From: Mucilaginibacter dorajii
GTDB taxonomy: Bacteria > Bacteroidota > Bacteroidia > Sphingobacteriales > Sphingobacteriaceae
Assembly: GCF_024808255.1 (NCBI RefSeq)
Contig: NZ_JANTYS010000012.1
Span: forward strand, 62,001 to 126,000
Direction: 5' to 3'
Length of the DNA: 64,000 nucleotides
Positions 42,235 through 51,936 of the stretch are shown in pieces; positions within the stretch are counted from its first letter, which is position 1; each line of letters begins with the position of its first letter. A model generated the notes under the pieces. The model was not told the origin of the DNA and did no database searches. It was given only the letters and a program-made list of their open reading frames with translations. The translations under genes and the position numbers were made by a program.

Positions 42235-45200
42235 TTAGTTAAAGGTGTATCTAACTCCGATTTGAGCCTGGAAACGAGACAGGATGCTAATATCATTCTG
42301 GAATGATTTAGTAACCGGAATCTGGTTGTTGGCATCAAGATAAGGGAATGAATAGGTAGGACGACCTGTAGTAGCATCAGGACCTGCATACCTCAACACC
42401 GTTGTTGCACCGTTGTTGAAACCGCTGTATGAAACCTGGTATAACCCCCAGTTACGGTTCAATAAATTAGTAAAGTTGATTACATCAAATGTAAACTCAA
42501 GTGTGTTTTTGGTTTTGCCGGCCTGGATAAAGAAATCCTGTGCAAAGTGTAAATCTACCCTTTTGTAAGTTGGCAAAATAGCACCGTTTCTTTGAGCATA
42601 CTGACCTCTGTGAGCGCTCAAGTAAGCATCCTGATTGATAAAGTTGTTCAACTGATTCCAGATTTGAGCCGGAGTACGGTTATCAACTGTACCGTTAGCA
42701 GATGGAGCACCTGCAACTAATAAGATGTCGCCCTGGTTTTTAGGGATAAACATCAAATCGTTGGTAGCACCATCACCGTTAGGATCTCCAGAGGTAATGT
42801 AAGATACAGCACCGTTGTTAGCAGCTTCAAATATTAAACCCAAAGTGCTTGCAGTGTTCTTAGAGAATTGTTTACGGTAAGAGAAAGTTGCAATTACACG
42901 GTTTGGTTGTACGTAGCTACTGTTTGACAGGTTATCGGTATTAGGATTACCCGCAACGTACCTTGTGCTCCAAATAGTGCTTGCAGTTGAGCCACCGTCA
43001 TTAACGTCTTTAGATTTGGTATAAGTATAAGCAACACTTGCCGCGAAACCGTTAGTGAAGCTTTTTTGTAACTGACCGGTTAAGAAGTATGAGAAACCTT
43101 TGTTGGTATTTCTCATATAATATAAACCAGTAATGTTAGGATTTTGAGCTGTTGTTGGGTTAGCAGCTGTTCCTACAGTAGTATTAGCCGAAGTGTAACG
43201 TATTTGACCTTCAGTACCAGGCAGGGTAGTAAAACCATCAGAAAGAACAAGATTCTGGTGATAGATAGCGCGGATATCTTTAGTATAAGCACCCTCAATA
43301 GTAGCGATAACGCCACCTGGCAATCTTTGATCAACAGCTAAGTTTGTTCTCCATATTTTTGGATATTTTAAGTTCGGGTCAGCAACATCTAATTCATATG
43401 ATGAGTTAGCAACGCCGTTAGCCGGGCGGTTTGCATTAACATCCGGGTTAAATTTCAGCTGACCGTTTGTTGGTGTGGCAGCTTTGGTAATGGTATATGA
43501 ACCAAATAATAAACCGTTGTTTGAAGCCTGGTTAGAGATCCATACAAATGGAACAGAACCGGTGAATAAGCCAGACCCACCACGTAATTGTGTAGAGCCA
43601 TCACCATTAACATCCCAGTTGAAACCTACACGAGGAGAAAGCTGAATCCTGTTTTTTGGTAATTTAGATACATCAACATGAGTACCACCCTGGAAAGTTA
43701 AAGCAGCGGCATTAGCATTTGAAGCTAAAGTAGTAGGGAACACATCATAATCGGCCCTTAAACCATATGTTAACCTGAAGTTATCAGTAACATGGAACTT
43801 GTCCTGTATGTATGCACTGTAGATAGACGCTTTAATTTTAGCGTAAGGGAAGCTATTGCCTACAGCAGAATAACGTAAGGTATAAGCTGCGGCGGCGTTA
43901 CCGTTGATGAAATCTGAAGCTGAGTTATAAGTATACAAACCATTATAATCTGGAGCAAAACCATTAGTGTAGCTCTGGATCTGGTCTGTAGTACCAATTG
44001 TGAACTCATGTTTACCTGCATAGATGGTGAAATCATCAGAGAACTGCCAGATGTTGGTGCTTAACAAGTTACCTGCAGTGTACAACTCCGAACCAAAGCT
44101 GGTTGCAGTTGCGGTTGCGCCGGTAATTTGAGTACCATCAGCAGCGTTTGTACCATTGCCGATATCAACCATAGGGATAGAACCTGAACCAAGGAAGGCA
44201 CGGTAATCTCTTAAAGCAGAGTAACCCGCGGTAAGTTTGTTTGACATGGTGTTAGATACACGTGTGTCTAACTCAACAATACCAATGTTAAAGTTGTTGT
44301 TAATAGTATAACCAGAACCGTAGAAAGGCAATGTGCTAATACCTGGCGCGCGGGTTGTACCGTAGCCAACTTTAGCGTTCACAATACCTGAGTTACTTGC
44401 AGGCTGATCTTTGTATGATTTCAGATAAAAATATTTAGCACTTAAAGTGTTGTTTTTATCAATGTTCCAATCAAGTTTTGCAGTTAATTTATTGCTGTAA
44501 GTATTGTAGCTATAACCTTGGTACGGACCAGGATTGTATCCGTAAGTAGCCAGTTTAGCTGCGATAGCATCAAGTGTTGCACCCTGTACTTGTGATACGT
44601 TTGCACCACTTGCACCATTACCACCTGCTACATATACAGCTGATGGTGGTTGAGAAATTCTTTCCTGCTCACCAGATACGAATAAGAATAATTTATTTTT
44701 GATGATTGGGCCACCTACCGCAATACCATCTGTATGGTAATTAACAGGAGTTACGTTAAGATTGGTTGGACCAACATGGTAACCTTGTAATTTAGAACCG
44801 CGTGCTAAGTAGTAAGCGGTACCTTTAACTTCGTTGGTACCAGATTTAACTACTGTGTTAACACCTGCACCAGTAAAGTTACCCTGACGAACGTCATAAG
44901 GAGCGATATCAACCTGGATTTGGTCAATCGCATCTAATGAAATTGGCTGTGAGCTGGTTTGACCGCCCAAAGTACCTGATAAACCAAATGAGTTGTTAAA
45001 CAAAGCACCGTCAACGGTGATATTGTTGAATGTGCTTGCACGACCGCCAAAGCTTAAACCGTTGGCAGATGGCGTTAATTTGGTAAAATCGGTTAATGAA
45101 CGTGAAACAGTTGGCAGGTTTTCAATTTGCTGACGGTTGATAGTTTCGCGGGCACCCGTACGTGAAGAGTTGATCACTTTACTTCCCGATGCTGTAACTT

Positions 45201-45564
45201 TAACCTCACCTAACGCGGTGGTGTTATCCTGCAGCACAGCCGGGATGCGCTGATCCTGGCCAATAGATAATGTAATGTTTTCTTGCGTGAAAGTGTTGTA
45301 ACCAATAAAGGATACTTTAAAGGTATACGGACCACCTACCCTTAAGTTAGGGATGTTGTAACGGCCGTCGGCACGGGTTACAGTTGCGTACACTGTACCT
45401 GTTGGTACGTGCGTGATAGTTACAGTTGCACCCGGGATTGCGCCTTTAGCGTCGGTAACGATACCGTTTATGCTGGCGGTGGTTACACCCTGTGCAGCTG
45501 CATTCCTACTGATAAGGAATGATAAACCGGTCAATAATAATAAAAGAAGGTAATGCTTCCTCAT
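42235..45564 (-). CDS. Oar-like TonB-dependent outer membrane protein
   Basis: An 1109-aa receptor of the Oar type. A signal peptide ends at ISRNAAAQ. The carboxypeptidase-regulatory-like Ig domain is residues 26-115 (NGIVTDAKGAIPGATVTITH, then RADGRYNIPNLRVGGPY). A plug contains GEVKVTASGSKV and RSLTDFTKLTP. A long barrel ends in QAQIGVRYTFN. Oar proteins in Myxococcus and Bacteroidota are linked to protein or protease export and adhesion; substrate here is unknown. It stands alone with its own promoter, whose motif is shared with the receptor at 38569-41226. Confidence 0.94.
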   Translation of the reverse strand: MRKHYLLLLLLTGLSFLISRNAAAQGVTTASINGIVTDAKGAIPGATVTITHVPTGTVYATVTRADGRYNIPNLRVGGPYTFKVSFIGYNTFTQENITLSIGQDQRIPAVLQDNTTALGEVKVTASGSKVINSSRTGARETINRQQIENLPTVSRSLTDFTKLTPSANGLSFGGRASTFNNITVDGALFNNSFGLSGTLGGQTSSQPISLDAIDQIQVDIAPYDVRQGNFTGAGVNTVVKSGTNEVKGTAYYLARGSKLQGYHVGPTNLNVTPVNYHTDGIAVGGPIIKNKLFLFVSGEQERISQPPSAVYVAGGNGASGANVSQVQGATLDAIAAKLATYGYNPGPYQGYSYNTYSNKLTAKLDWNIDKNNTLSAKYFYLKSYKDQPASNSGIVNAKVGYGTTRAPGISTLPFYGSGYTINNNFNIGIVELDTRVSNTMSNKLTAGYSALRDYRAFLGSGSIPMVDIGNGTNAADGTQITGATATATSFGSELYTAGNLLSTNIWQFSDDFTIYAGKHEFTIGTTDQIQSYTNGFAPDYNGLYTYNSASDFINGNAAAAYTLRYSAVGNSFPYAKIKASIYSAYIQDKFHVTDNFRLTYGLRADYDVFPTTLASNANAAALTFQGGTHVDVSKLPKNRIQLSPRVGFNWDVNGDGSTQLRGGSGLFTGSVPFVWISNQASNNGLLFGSYTITKAATPTNGQLKFNPDVNANRPANGVANSSYELDVADPNLKYPKIWRTNLAVDQRLPGGVIATIEGAYTKDIRAIYHQNLVLSDGFTTLPGTEGQIRYTSANTTVGTAANPTTAQNPNITGLYYMRNTNKGFSYFLTGQLQKSFTNGFAASVAYTYTKSKDVNDGGSTASTIWSTRYVAGNPNTDNLSNSSYVQPNRVIATFSYRKQFSKNTASTLGLIFEAANNGAVSYITSGDPNGDGATNDLMFIPKNQGDILLVAGAPSANGTVDNRTPAQIWNQLNNFINQDAYLSAHRGQYAQRNGAILPTYKRVDLHFAQDFFIQAGKTKNTLEFTFDVINFTNLLNRNWGLYQVSYSGFNNGATTVLRYAGPDATTGRPTYSFPYLDANNQIPVTKSFQNDISILSRFQAQIGVRYTFN

Positions 45565-45602
45565 AAATTGCTTTTTTAATTATACTTTGAGTTAATTGGC
45601 AG

Positions 45603-45648
45603 CAAAGATAACTAATCCCCTCATTGTCAATGTTAAGTTTATGTTAAC
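45603..45648 (-). promoter_or_regulatory. Promoter of the Oar-like receptor with the shared motif
   Basis: On the minus strand: GTTAACATAAACTTAA plus seven further bases (45648-45626), overlapping TTG, then a 17-bp spacer and TATCTTTG (45610-45603). The -7 box ends 39 nt before the ATG. It agrees at 20 of 23 motif positions with the copy upstream of the gene at 38569-41226. Confidence 0.8.
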
Positions 45649-45830
45649 AATCCTTGCTTATTTTTCAACACAATGTCATAATATCACATACATACCATAC
45701 TAAAACGGTAGATTAAATGTAATATTCATAAATAATACCTTATTTTGCACTATCAGAAAACTGAACTATAAATCCCAAATTTTATCGCGCCAGTAAAATG
45801 TTCAATTTTCTCATTTCGCCCGTTTTTACT

Positions 45831-45838
45831 TAGCTTTG
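45831..45838 (+). promoter_or_regulatory. -7 element candidate for lpdA
   Basis: TAGCTTTG fits TAnnTTTG, 96 bp before the lpdA ATG. No TTG lies at the expected distance upstream, so this is tentative. The rest of the gap 45649-45934 has nothing else I can support. Confidence 0.4.
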
Positions 45839-45934
45839 GGCCTTTGAAAAATACAGCTGTATGTGCCAGCAACACTTGCCGCTATTAATCCGTTCAAAAC
45901 AAAAATTTAGTTATCAAAGTATATCATTAAAAAT

Positions 45935-47326
45935 ATGGACTACGATTTAATTGTTATAGGGTCGGGCCCGGGTGGCTACGTAGCAGCAATCCGCGCTTCA
46001 CAACTCGGTTTAAAAACTGCCATCATTGAAAAAGAATCATTAGGTGGTATTTGTCTTAACTGGGGTTGTATCCCTACCAAGGCCTTATTAAAAAGCGCCC
46101 AGGTTTTTGAATACCTTAATCACTCACAGGATTATGGTATTAAAATAAACGGAACCGGCGAGGTTGATTTTGGAGCTGTTGTTAAGCGCAGCCGCGGCGT
46201 AGCCGATGGCATGAGCAAAGGCGTACAGTTTTTAATGAAAAAAAACAAGATCGATGTGATTAACGGTTTTGGCAAGTTAAAATCAAAAGGCGTTGTTGAA
46301 GTTAAACTAAACGACGGCAGCACCAAACAAATCACTGCCAAAAGCATCATTATTGCAACCGGTGGCCGCAGCCGCGAGTTACCAAACATTAAACAGGATG
46401 GTGTAAAGGTAATTGGTTACCGCCAGGCTATGGTATTGCCTAAACAACCAAAATCAATGGTGGTTGTAGGCTCGGGCGCTATAGGTATTGAGTTTGCTTA
46501 TTTCTATAATTCTATCGGAACCAAAGTTACCGTTGTTGAATATTTAAATAATATTGTGCCTTTAGAGGATGAGGAAGTTTCAATAGGTTTGCAACGCATC
46601 CTTAAAAAACAAGGTATCAATATCCTTACCAACGCCAATGTAGAGTCTGTTGACAGCAGCGGCGAACTTTGCAAAGTAAGCATTAAAACAGCAACCGGCA
46701 CCGAAGTTATCGAAGCCGAAATTGTTTTATCGGCAGTAGGTATCTCTACCAACATCGAAGGCATCGGCCTTGAAGAAAATGGTGTTAAAACCGACCGTGG
46801 TAAGGTATTGGTCGATGATTATTATAAAACTAACGTTGAAGGTGTTTACGCCATTGGCGATATTGTAAAAGGCCAGGCCTTGGCTCACGTAGCATCTGCC
46901 GAAGGTATCATCTGCGTTGAAAAAATTGCAGGTCAAAATCCGCATCCTTTAGATTATAACAACATCCCCGGCTGTACCTATTGTTCGCCAGAAGTTGCTT
47001 CTGTAGGTTATACCGAAAAAGCGGCTAAAGAAGCTGGTTACGAAATTAAAGTGGGTAAATTCCCATTCTCGGCATCGGGCAAGGCAAGTGCTGCCGGCGC
47101 TAAAGATGGCTTTGTAAAACTAATCTTTGATGCTAAGTACGGCGAATTCCTGGGCGCGCACATGTTAGGCTATAACGTTACCGAAATGATTGCCGAAGTA
47201 GTTACCGCCCGCAAGCTGGAAGCTACCGGTCATGAAATCATCAAATCGGTACACCCCCACCCAACCATGAGCGAAGCCGTAATGGAAGCTGCCGCTGCCG
47301 CCTACGGTGAAGTAATACACTTGTAG
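45935..47326 (+). CDS. lpdA: Dihydrolipoyl dehydrogenase (E3)
   Basis: A 463-aa flavoprotein that reoxidises dihydrolipoyl groups of 2-oxoacid dehydrogenase and glycine cleavage complexes with NAD+. The FAD motif is GSGPGG at the N-terminus, the redox disulphide Cys40-Cys45 is in GGICLNWGCIPTKA, and the second Rossmann motif is VVGSGAIGIEFAY. The FAD ATP-motif is VYAIGD, and the catalytic His442 with Glu447 lies in HPHPTMSE near the C-terminus. All active-site residues are present and length is normal. No E1/E2 genes are adjacent, so it is a shared E3. Confidence 0.96.
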   Translation: MDYDLIVIGSGPGGYVAAIRASQLGLKTAIIEKESLGGICLNWGCIPTKALLKSAQVFEYLNHSQDYGIKINGTGEVDFGAVVKRSRGVADGMSKGVQFLMKKNKIDVINGFGKLKSKGVVEVKLNDGSTKQITAKSIIIATGGRSRELPNIKQDGVKVIGYRQAMVLPKQPKSMVVVGSGAIGIEFAYFYNSIGTKVTVVEYLNNIVPLEDEEVSIGLQRILKKQGINILTNANVESVDSSGELCKVSIKTATGTEVIEAEIVLSAVGISTNIEGIGLEENGVKTDRGKVLVDDYYKTNVEGVYAIGDIVKGQALAHVASAEGIICVEKIAGQNPHPLDYNNIPGCTYCSPEVASVGYTEKAAKEAGYEIKVGKFPFSASGKASAAGAKDGFVKLIFDAKYGEFLGAHMLGYNVTEMIAEVVTARKLEATGHEIIKSVHPHPTMSEAVMEAAAAAYGEVIHL

Positions 47327-47333
47327 TAGTTTT

Positions 47334-47476
47334 ATAGTATTGAGTTCTGAGTAGTGAGTTTTGAATTGCAGCTTTTGTCGCAATTCAAAACTCATTTTTG
47401 CTTAACTCCAATAAATAATTTAGCATTTTTGAACTACAATCCCAACTCAATACTTATAACTCAAAACTCACTACTT
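47334..47476. repeat. Word-repeat element J filling the lpdA-MBL gap
   Basis: Left part has GAGTAGTGAGTTTTGAATTGC; GCAATTCAAAACTCA follows nearby as its inverse. The right end (CAAAACTCACTACTT, 47463-47477) inverts the left again. The element runs from 8 nt after lpdA to the base before the MBL start codon. Confidence 0.75.
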
Positions 47477-47478
47477 CC

Positions 47479-48318
47479 ATGAAATTACACACTATCGACA
47501 CCGGCTTTTTTAAATTAGATGGCGGGGCCATGTTTGGGGTGGTGCCAAAATCTATCTGGAACAAAACTAACCCGGCCGATGACAATAATCTTTGCACCTG
47601 GGCCATGCGCTGTTTATTGGTGGAGGATGAAGGCCGTTTGATTTTGATTGATACCGGCATTGGCGATAAGCAGGATGCTAAATTTTTAAGTCATTATTAT
47701 TTGCATGGCGATGCTACGTTGGACAAGTCACTGGCAGCCTTAGGTTTTTACAGCGATGATATTACCGATGTATTTTTAACCCACCTGCATTTTGATCATG
47801 TTGGCGGAGCGGTGGTGCGCAAAGGAGAAAAACTGCTCCCAGCCTTTAAAAACGCCAAATACTGGAGTAACCCAAAACACTGGGACTGGGCGGTAAACCC
47901 TAACGACCGTGAAAAAGCTTCCTTTTTAAAGGAGAACATATTACCGATACAGGAAAGCGGTCAACTGCAATTTATCAAAGCTGAAGACGGGATTAATTTC
48001 ACCAAAGATTTTGATATCCGCTTTGTATCCGGTCATACCGAGGCCATGATGCTGCCGTTAATAAATTACAAAGGCAAACAGATCCTTTACATGGCCGACC
48101 TGTTGCCATCCATCGGCCACCTGCCATTGCCCTATGTAATGGCTTATGATATGTTCCCACTCACCACACTAAAAGAGAAGAAACTATTTTTAACCGAAGC
48201 CCTGGAAAATGACTACATCCTATACTTTGAACACGACCCGATTAATGAATGCTGCACCCTACAGCAAACCGAAAAAGGCATCAGGGTTAAGGACGTGTTT
48301 AAGCTTAATGAGGTTTAG
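47479..48318 (+). CDS. MBL-fold metallo-hydrolase
   Basis: A 279-aa metallo-beta-lactamase-fold hydrolase with the dinuclear zinc motif HLHFDH (His102, His104, Asp106, His107). His186 in SGHTE and a later His in YFEHDP complete the site. It resembles quorum-quenching-like or thioesterase-like MBL enzymes in overall layout (residues 38-60, CTWAMRCLLVEDEGRLILID), but no lactonase hallmark is distinctive enough to name it. Cytoplasmic, no signal peptide. The stop codon lies inside the first unit of the TTAGTCA array that follows. Confidence 0.9.
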   Translation: MKLHTIDTGFFKLDGGAMFGVVPKSIWNKTNPADDNNLCTWAMRCLLVEDEGRLILIDTGIGDKQDAKFLSHYYLHGDATLDKSLAALGFYSDDITDVFLTHLHFDHVGGAVVRKGEKLLPAFKNAKYWSNPKHWDWAVNPNDREKASFLKENILPIQESGQLQFIKAEDGINFTKDFDIRFVSGHTEAMMLPLINYKGKQILYMADLLPSIGHLPLPYVMAYDMFPLTTLKEKKLFLTEALENDYILYFEHDPINECCTLQQTEKGIRVKDVFKLNEV

Positions 48319-48406
48319 TCATTAGTCATTAGTCATTAGTCATTAGTCATTAGTCATTAGTGGGAACTTGATTAAACTTGCGAAGTTTTAAAAACTTCGC
48401 AAGTTT
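48315..48406. repeat. Repeat D, copy 1: TTAGTCA array plus hairpin
   Basis: Six exact TTAGTCA heptamers (48315-48356) are followed by GGAACTTGATT and a 16-bp inverted repeat (AAACTTGCGAAGTTTT, 48374-48389; its inverse, 48391-48406). The first heptamer supplies the stop codon TAG (48316-48318) of the MBL gene. The copy at 54348-54424 has the same layout. Confidence 0.9.
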
Positions 48407-48410
48407 GTAT

Positions 48411-48781
48411 GAGCCACTTATTTGTTTGAACTATGATTGTCAAATTACAGGAATGACAGGCCCTTGATTGAGCTCATCTTCAAATCCTCAAATAGTCAAA
48501 TTTTCAAATCACGTGCACAAACATAATTTGGGTAAAACACGTATAAGCAGGCGATAAAAAAGGTTAATTTGATTGAGAAACCCGGTATGGGAGGTTGCGC
48601 CTTAAAACACCAAATTTACATAGTGTTTTACGAACACCACAAAAACCATACCGCTTGCAGGTTTCGACAATTTTTATATGAAAATAGCAAAATTTCAGAA
48701 ATCAATATTTTCAATAAATTGATAATCAATACATTACAAACAAATCGCATAGCTTATTTTTTTTGAAAATAGACTATACAA
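48411..48781. other. AT-rich region before rpoD
   Basis: Contains a short word repeat (TCAAATC-like, about 48479-48510) and no credible gene. A 65-codon ORF at 48569-48766 has the composition of random sequence. Confidence 0.5.
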
Positions 48782-48813
48782 TTGTAATTTTTTACAACAA
48801 TTTTATAACTTTG
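48782..48813 (+). promoter_or_regulatory. Promoter of the primary sigma factor gene
   Basis: TTG (48782-48784), 21-bp spacer, TAACTTTG (48806-48813), then a leader of about 40 nt to the ATG at 48860. It fits the Bacteroidota consensus. Confidence 0.75.
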
Positions 48814-48859
48814 GTCGTTCTGTAATTAAATAGAAAGGACAGAGAGGTTTAATAAATAG

Positions 48860-49720
48860 ATGAGACAACTCAAAATAACGCAATCCATTACCAATCGCGA
48901 ATCACAGTCGCTTGATAAATATCTTCACGAGATTGGTAAAGTTGATCTGATAACAGCCGAAGAAGAAGTAATATTAGCCCAAAAAATTCGTGAGGGCGAC
49001 CAGGCGGCTTTGGAGCGTTTAACAAAAACCAACCTTCGCTTTGTTGTTTCTGTAGCCAAACAATACCAAAATCAGGGCCTTACACTTGGCGATTTAATAA
49101 ACGAGGGTAACCTTGGTTTGATTAAAGCCGCCAAACGCTTTGACGAAACCAAGGGTTTTAAGTTTATCTCTTACGCCGTATGGTGGATCCGTCAATCTAT
49201 TTTGCAAGCCATTGCCGAGCAATCGCGCATTGTGCGTTTACCTTTAAACCAGGTAGGCTCATTAAGCAAAATAAGCAAGGCTTTTTCCAAATTAGAGCAG
49301 GAATTTGAGCGCGAGCCATCTCCCGAAGAACTCGCCGATATCCTGGAAACCACCGTTGATAAGATCTCCGATACCTTGAGCAACTCTGGCCGCCACGTAT
49401 CTATGGATGCCCCATTTGTACAGGGCGAAGAAAATACGCTGCTGGATGTATTGGAAAACCACGAACCTAATACCGATTCAATTCTGATCAATGAGTCGCT
49501 ATCTGAAGAGATCAAACGGTCGTTATCAACCCTAACGGAGCGTGAGCGCGAAATCATCATATTATTCTTTGGTTTAGGTACCAATCATCCCCTATCATTA
49601 GAAGAAATAGGCGAGAAATTTAACCTTACCCGCGAACGTGTACGCCAAATTAAAGACAAAGCACTACAACGTTTACGTCACACATCGCGCAGCAAAATTT
49701 TAAAATCATACTTAGGGTAA
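48860..49720 (+). CDS. rpoD: Primary RNA polymerase sigma factor
   Basis: A 286-aa sigma-70 of the short Bacteroidota type without region 1.1. Region 1.2 is [14 protein letters not shown], and region 2 includes [20 protein letters not shown] and [17 protein letters not shown] (-10 binding and melting). Region 3 follows. Region 4 has the -35-binding [23 protein letters not shown]. Length and sequence match the housekeeping sigma factor that reads TAnnTTTG promoters in this phylum. Monocistronic, with a good upstream promoter and terminator. Confidence 0.96.
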   Translation: MRQLKITQSITNRESQSLDKYLHEIGKVDLITAEEEVILAQKIREGDQAALERLTKTNLRFVVSVAKQYQNQGLTLGDLINEGNLGLIKAAKRFDETKGFKFISYAVWWIRQSILQAIAEQSRIVRLPLNQVGSLSKISKAFSKLEQEFEREPSPEELADILETTVDKISDTLSNSGRHVSMDAPFVQGEENTLLDVLENHEPNTDSILINESLSEEIKRSLSTLTEREREIIILFFGLGTNHPLSLEEIGEKFNLTRERVRQIKDKALQRLRHTSRSKILKSYLG

Positions 49721-49726
49721 GGGGAG

Positions 49727-49792
49727 AATCAAGAGTCAAGAATTAAGATATGAAGGCCGGGGTTAAGCTAAAGCTTAAATCCCGGCTTTTTT
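49727..49792 (+). terminator. Terminator of rpoD with an F-type word in front
   Basis: The repeat word (49727-49749) begins 7 nt after the stop. The hairpin GCCGGGGTTAAGCT (49756-49769) pairs with AGCTTAAATCCCGGC (49772-49786), with one bulge, and is followed by T6. Confidence 0.85.
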
Positions 49793-49810
49793 GTTCGCCT
49801 TTTTTTGTAG

Positions 49811-49829
49811 AGACGCATCACATGCGTCT
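49811..49829. repeat. Small hairpin AGACGCAT / ATGCGTCT
   Basis: A perfect 8-bp stem with a 3-nt loop, next to GTAGAGACGC. It looks like one more palindromic intergenic element. Confidence 0.6.
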
Positions 49830-49920
49830 GCAGCTATGCCCGTCATCCAAAGAATTAATTCCTCTCTAAAATTTAATATTAAAATTCACGTTATTCAGCT
49901 AACCTGTCATAATTAACTGA

Positions 49921-50223
49921 ATGAACTACACCATCAGAATCACCTGGTACTTTTATAAATCTTTAATTATATGGTGCCTGCTGGTCTCTTTCTTCGCTAT
50001 TTATTATGTATTTGAGGGCGAGTTGAATATAGCGCTTGCTTTTATCGTTAAAATATTTGGCTATGCATCTGCACTGGGCGTTCGGTATTTAAACTACAAT
50101 TCAAGCAAAACAAACTTCTATTTCCGCAATGCTGGCTATAGCATCAACCGCTTATATGTATATACTTTCGGTTTCGATTTTCTGATCTTCATCATCCTTA
50201 TATCACTCTCAACTATCCGCTAA
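49921..50223 (+). CDS. Small three-helix membrane protein, partner of the ABC ATPase
   Basis: A 100-aa membrane protein with three predicted helices (about 14-31, 34-54, 77-99) and no recognised family. It is followed after 3 bp by the ABC ATPase gene, so translation is probably coupled. It could be the membrane component of a minimal ABC export system or a docking subunit. By length it would need to oligomerise to form a channel. Function inferred only from position. Confidence 0.65.
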   Translation: MNYTIRITWYFYKSLIIWCLLVSFFAIYYVFEGELNIALAFIVKIFGYASALGVRYLNYNSSKTNFYFRNAGYSINRLYVYTFGFDFLIFIILISLSTIR

Positions 50224-50226
50224 AAC

Positions 50227-50892
50227 TTGGAGCCACTCATTTTAAAAACCGACAGCGTATTATTGGAATTTGATGGCAGGAAAATACTACAGGATGTTTA
50301 CCTGGAATGTAAACAGGGCGAAGTTGTAGGCATCCTGGGCCGTAATGGCTGTGGCAAATCATCTTTGCTTCGCATCATATTTGGTACCCTTACCCCCTCT
50401 TACAAACACGTCAGTATTAGTGGCGAATACATCAAAAAAGGTTATAAAAATATGCGTGTTGCCTACCTGCCGCAGCATAATTACCTGCCCAAAGGCATCA
50501 AAATAAAAAACCTGGCCATGAACATTATTGACGACAGGTTTAGCAACGACCTTGCCGCCCACCCTATCTATCGCGACTACCACGAAAAAACAATAGCCGA
50601 ACTATCCGGCGGCGAACTCAGGCAGTTGGAAATTCTGCTGGTTATTTACAGTAAGGCCGATTTTATTTTGCTTGATGAACCCTTTACCCATATCTCCCCC
50701 ATCCAGGCCGAGGCGCTTAAAATAATCATCAAAAAATGCGCGCAAATAAAAGGGATTATTTTAACGGATCACCAATATTATAATATTCTTGATGTAAGTG
50801 ATCGCATCATCCTGATCACCAACGGCTATACCCGACCGATTAAACACAAGGATGATTTGGTTACTTATGGTTATTTGAGCCATATCAATTAA
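50227..50892 (+). CDS. ABC transporter ATP-binding protein
   Basis: A 221-aa ATPase subunit with Walker A GRNGCGKSS (38-46), Q-loop Gln83 in YLPQHN, signature LSGGE (126-130), Walker B ending in Asp150-Glu151 (ILLDEPF), and H-loop His in LTDHQYYN. All catalytic residues are present. The start is a TTG at 50227; no ATG lies upstream in frame, and the conserved beta strand begins here. No large permease is encoded nearby, only the 100-aa membrane protein directly before. Followed after 62 bp by a lipoprotein protease gene in the same direction. Confidence 0.9.
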   Translation: MEPLILKTDSVLLEFDGRKILQDVYLECKQGEVVGILGRNGCGKSSLLRIIFGTLTPSYKHVSISGEYIKKGYKNMRVAYLPQHNYLPKGIKIKNLAMNIIDDRFSNDLAAHPIYRDYHEKTIAELSGGELRQLEILLVIYSKADFILLDEPFTHISPIQAEALKIIIKKCAQIKGIILTDHQYYNILDVSDRIILITNGYTRPIKHKDDLVTYGYLSHIN

Positions 50893-50954
50893 TTCCATCC
50901 ACCTGTAACATATACTCCTTTCAACCTGTCTACCTATCATAAACCACCTATGTA

Positions 50955-51935
50955 ATGCGCCGGCCCTATTTATATTTATTGCTACTAATTTTGCTGGCAT
51001 GCCGGCAAACCGGGCAATGCGCCGGGAAGGTATCAATAGACGACATCACCTTTAAAAACGCCATTCGCGACCCGGATCCTGACCCATCCGGAGATTTCAA
51101 CACTGTGATAGTGCCGATAAAAAGAGCGGGCAATCTTATCATTGTAGAGGCGCAAATAGATACCCTGGCCGGTAATTTTGTACTGGATACCGGTGCGCCT
51201 TACCTGGTGCTCAACGCCACCTATTTCAGGAACATGCGCAAAATAGATAACCAGGAACCGGCAGGTTTAAACGGCGCGGCATCAGAATCGTTCACTACTG
51301 CTGTTTTTAACTTTAATATTTTAGATATTCATTACACGCGCCTCACAGCCGATGTTACCGATCTTTCGGCTATAGAAAACGGGCGTGGCATTAAAATCCT
51401 GGGGCTATTGGGTACCCGCCTGTTCAGCAAGTTTTCCATTACGGTTGATCTGTTCAGGAACGCCCTATATATTCAAAAACTGGATGCCGATGGCAATGTA
51501 CCTGTAGCAGAAAAGGCTTTTCACGATCCCTGGATGAAAACATCCTTCCGTTTTGCCAATGATGTAATTTTCATAAAAGGTATTGCCAATGGCGATACCA
51601 TGTGGTTTGCCTTTGATACCGGCGCCGAAAGTAACCTGATGGATTATGACCGTGCCCGCAAAATATTGCCCGGCATGCAGGTGATCAGCAGGTCAAAAAC
51701 CACGGGCATAGGCGGCTCTGCATTTGAGGTCATCTACGCCCGGTTTGACACCCTGCTTATTGGCGACCGGCGCTTTATAAAAAACAGGGTATTGTTAACC
51801 AGCCTGGATAAAATGGGCAAGGCCTATGGGCACTCGGTTGACGGCATCCTGGGATACGATTTTTTTATCAGGGGTATCTTTAGCATCAACTTTGTGAAAA
51901 AAGAATTTGAAATGTACATTTACACTAACCAGTAG
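50955..51935 (+). CDS. Retropepsin-like aspartic protease lipoprotein
   Basis: A 326-aa lipoprotein with lipobox LLAC (Cys16) and two aspartyl-protease motifs in one chain. They are VLDTGAPYLVL with Asp78 and AFDTGAESNLM with Asp221, 143 residues apart, as in pepsin-like two-lobe enzymes. Each lobe also has the later hydrophobic-Gly strand (KILGLLGTRLF; GHSVDGILGYDFF). Bacteria rarely carry a two-DTG single-chain enzyme; retropepsin-like domain pairs are known in Bacteroidota surface proteins. The next gene starts 2 bp after the stop codon, so the pair is co-translated. Substrate unknown. Confidence 0.85.
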   Translation: MRRPYLYLLLLILLACRQTGQCAGKVSIDDITFKNAIRDPDPDPSGDFNTVIVPIKRAGNLIIVEAQIDTLAGNFVLDTGAPYLVLNATYFRNMRKIDNQEPAGLNGAASESFTTAVFNFNILDIHYTRLTADVTDLSAIENGRGIKILGLLGTRLFSKFSITVDLFRNALYIQKLDADGNVPVAEKAFHDPWMKTSFRFANDVIFIKGIANGDTMWFAFDTGAESNLMDYDRARKILPGMQVISRSKTTGIGGSAFEVIYARFDTLLIGDRRFIKNRVLLTSLDKMGKAYGHSVDGILGYDFFIRGIFSINFVKKEFEMYIYTNQ

Positions 51936-51936
51936 T

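Noticed and set aside
48569-48766. 65-codon ORF before rpoD
   Set aside because: Random composition, no start signal, and it ends in the promoter region of rpoD.
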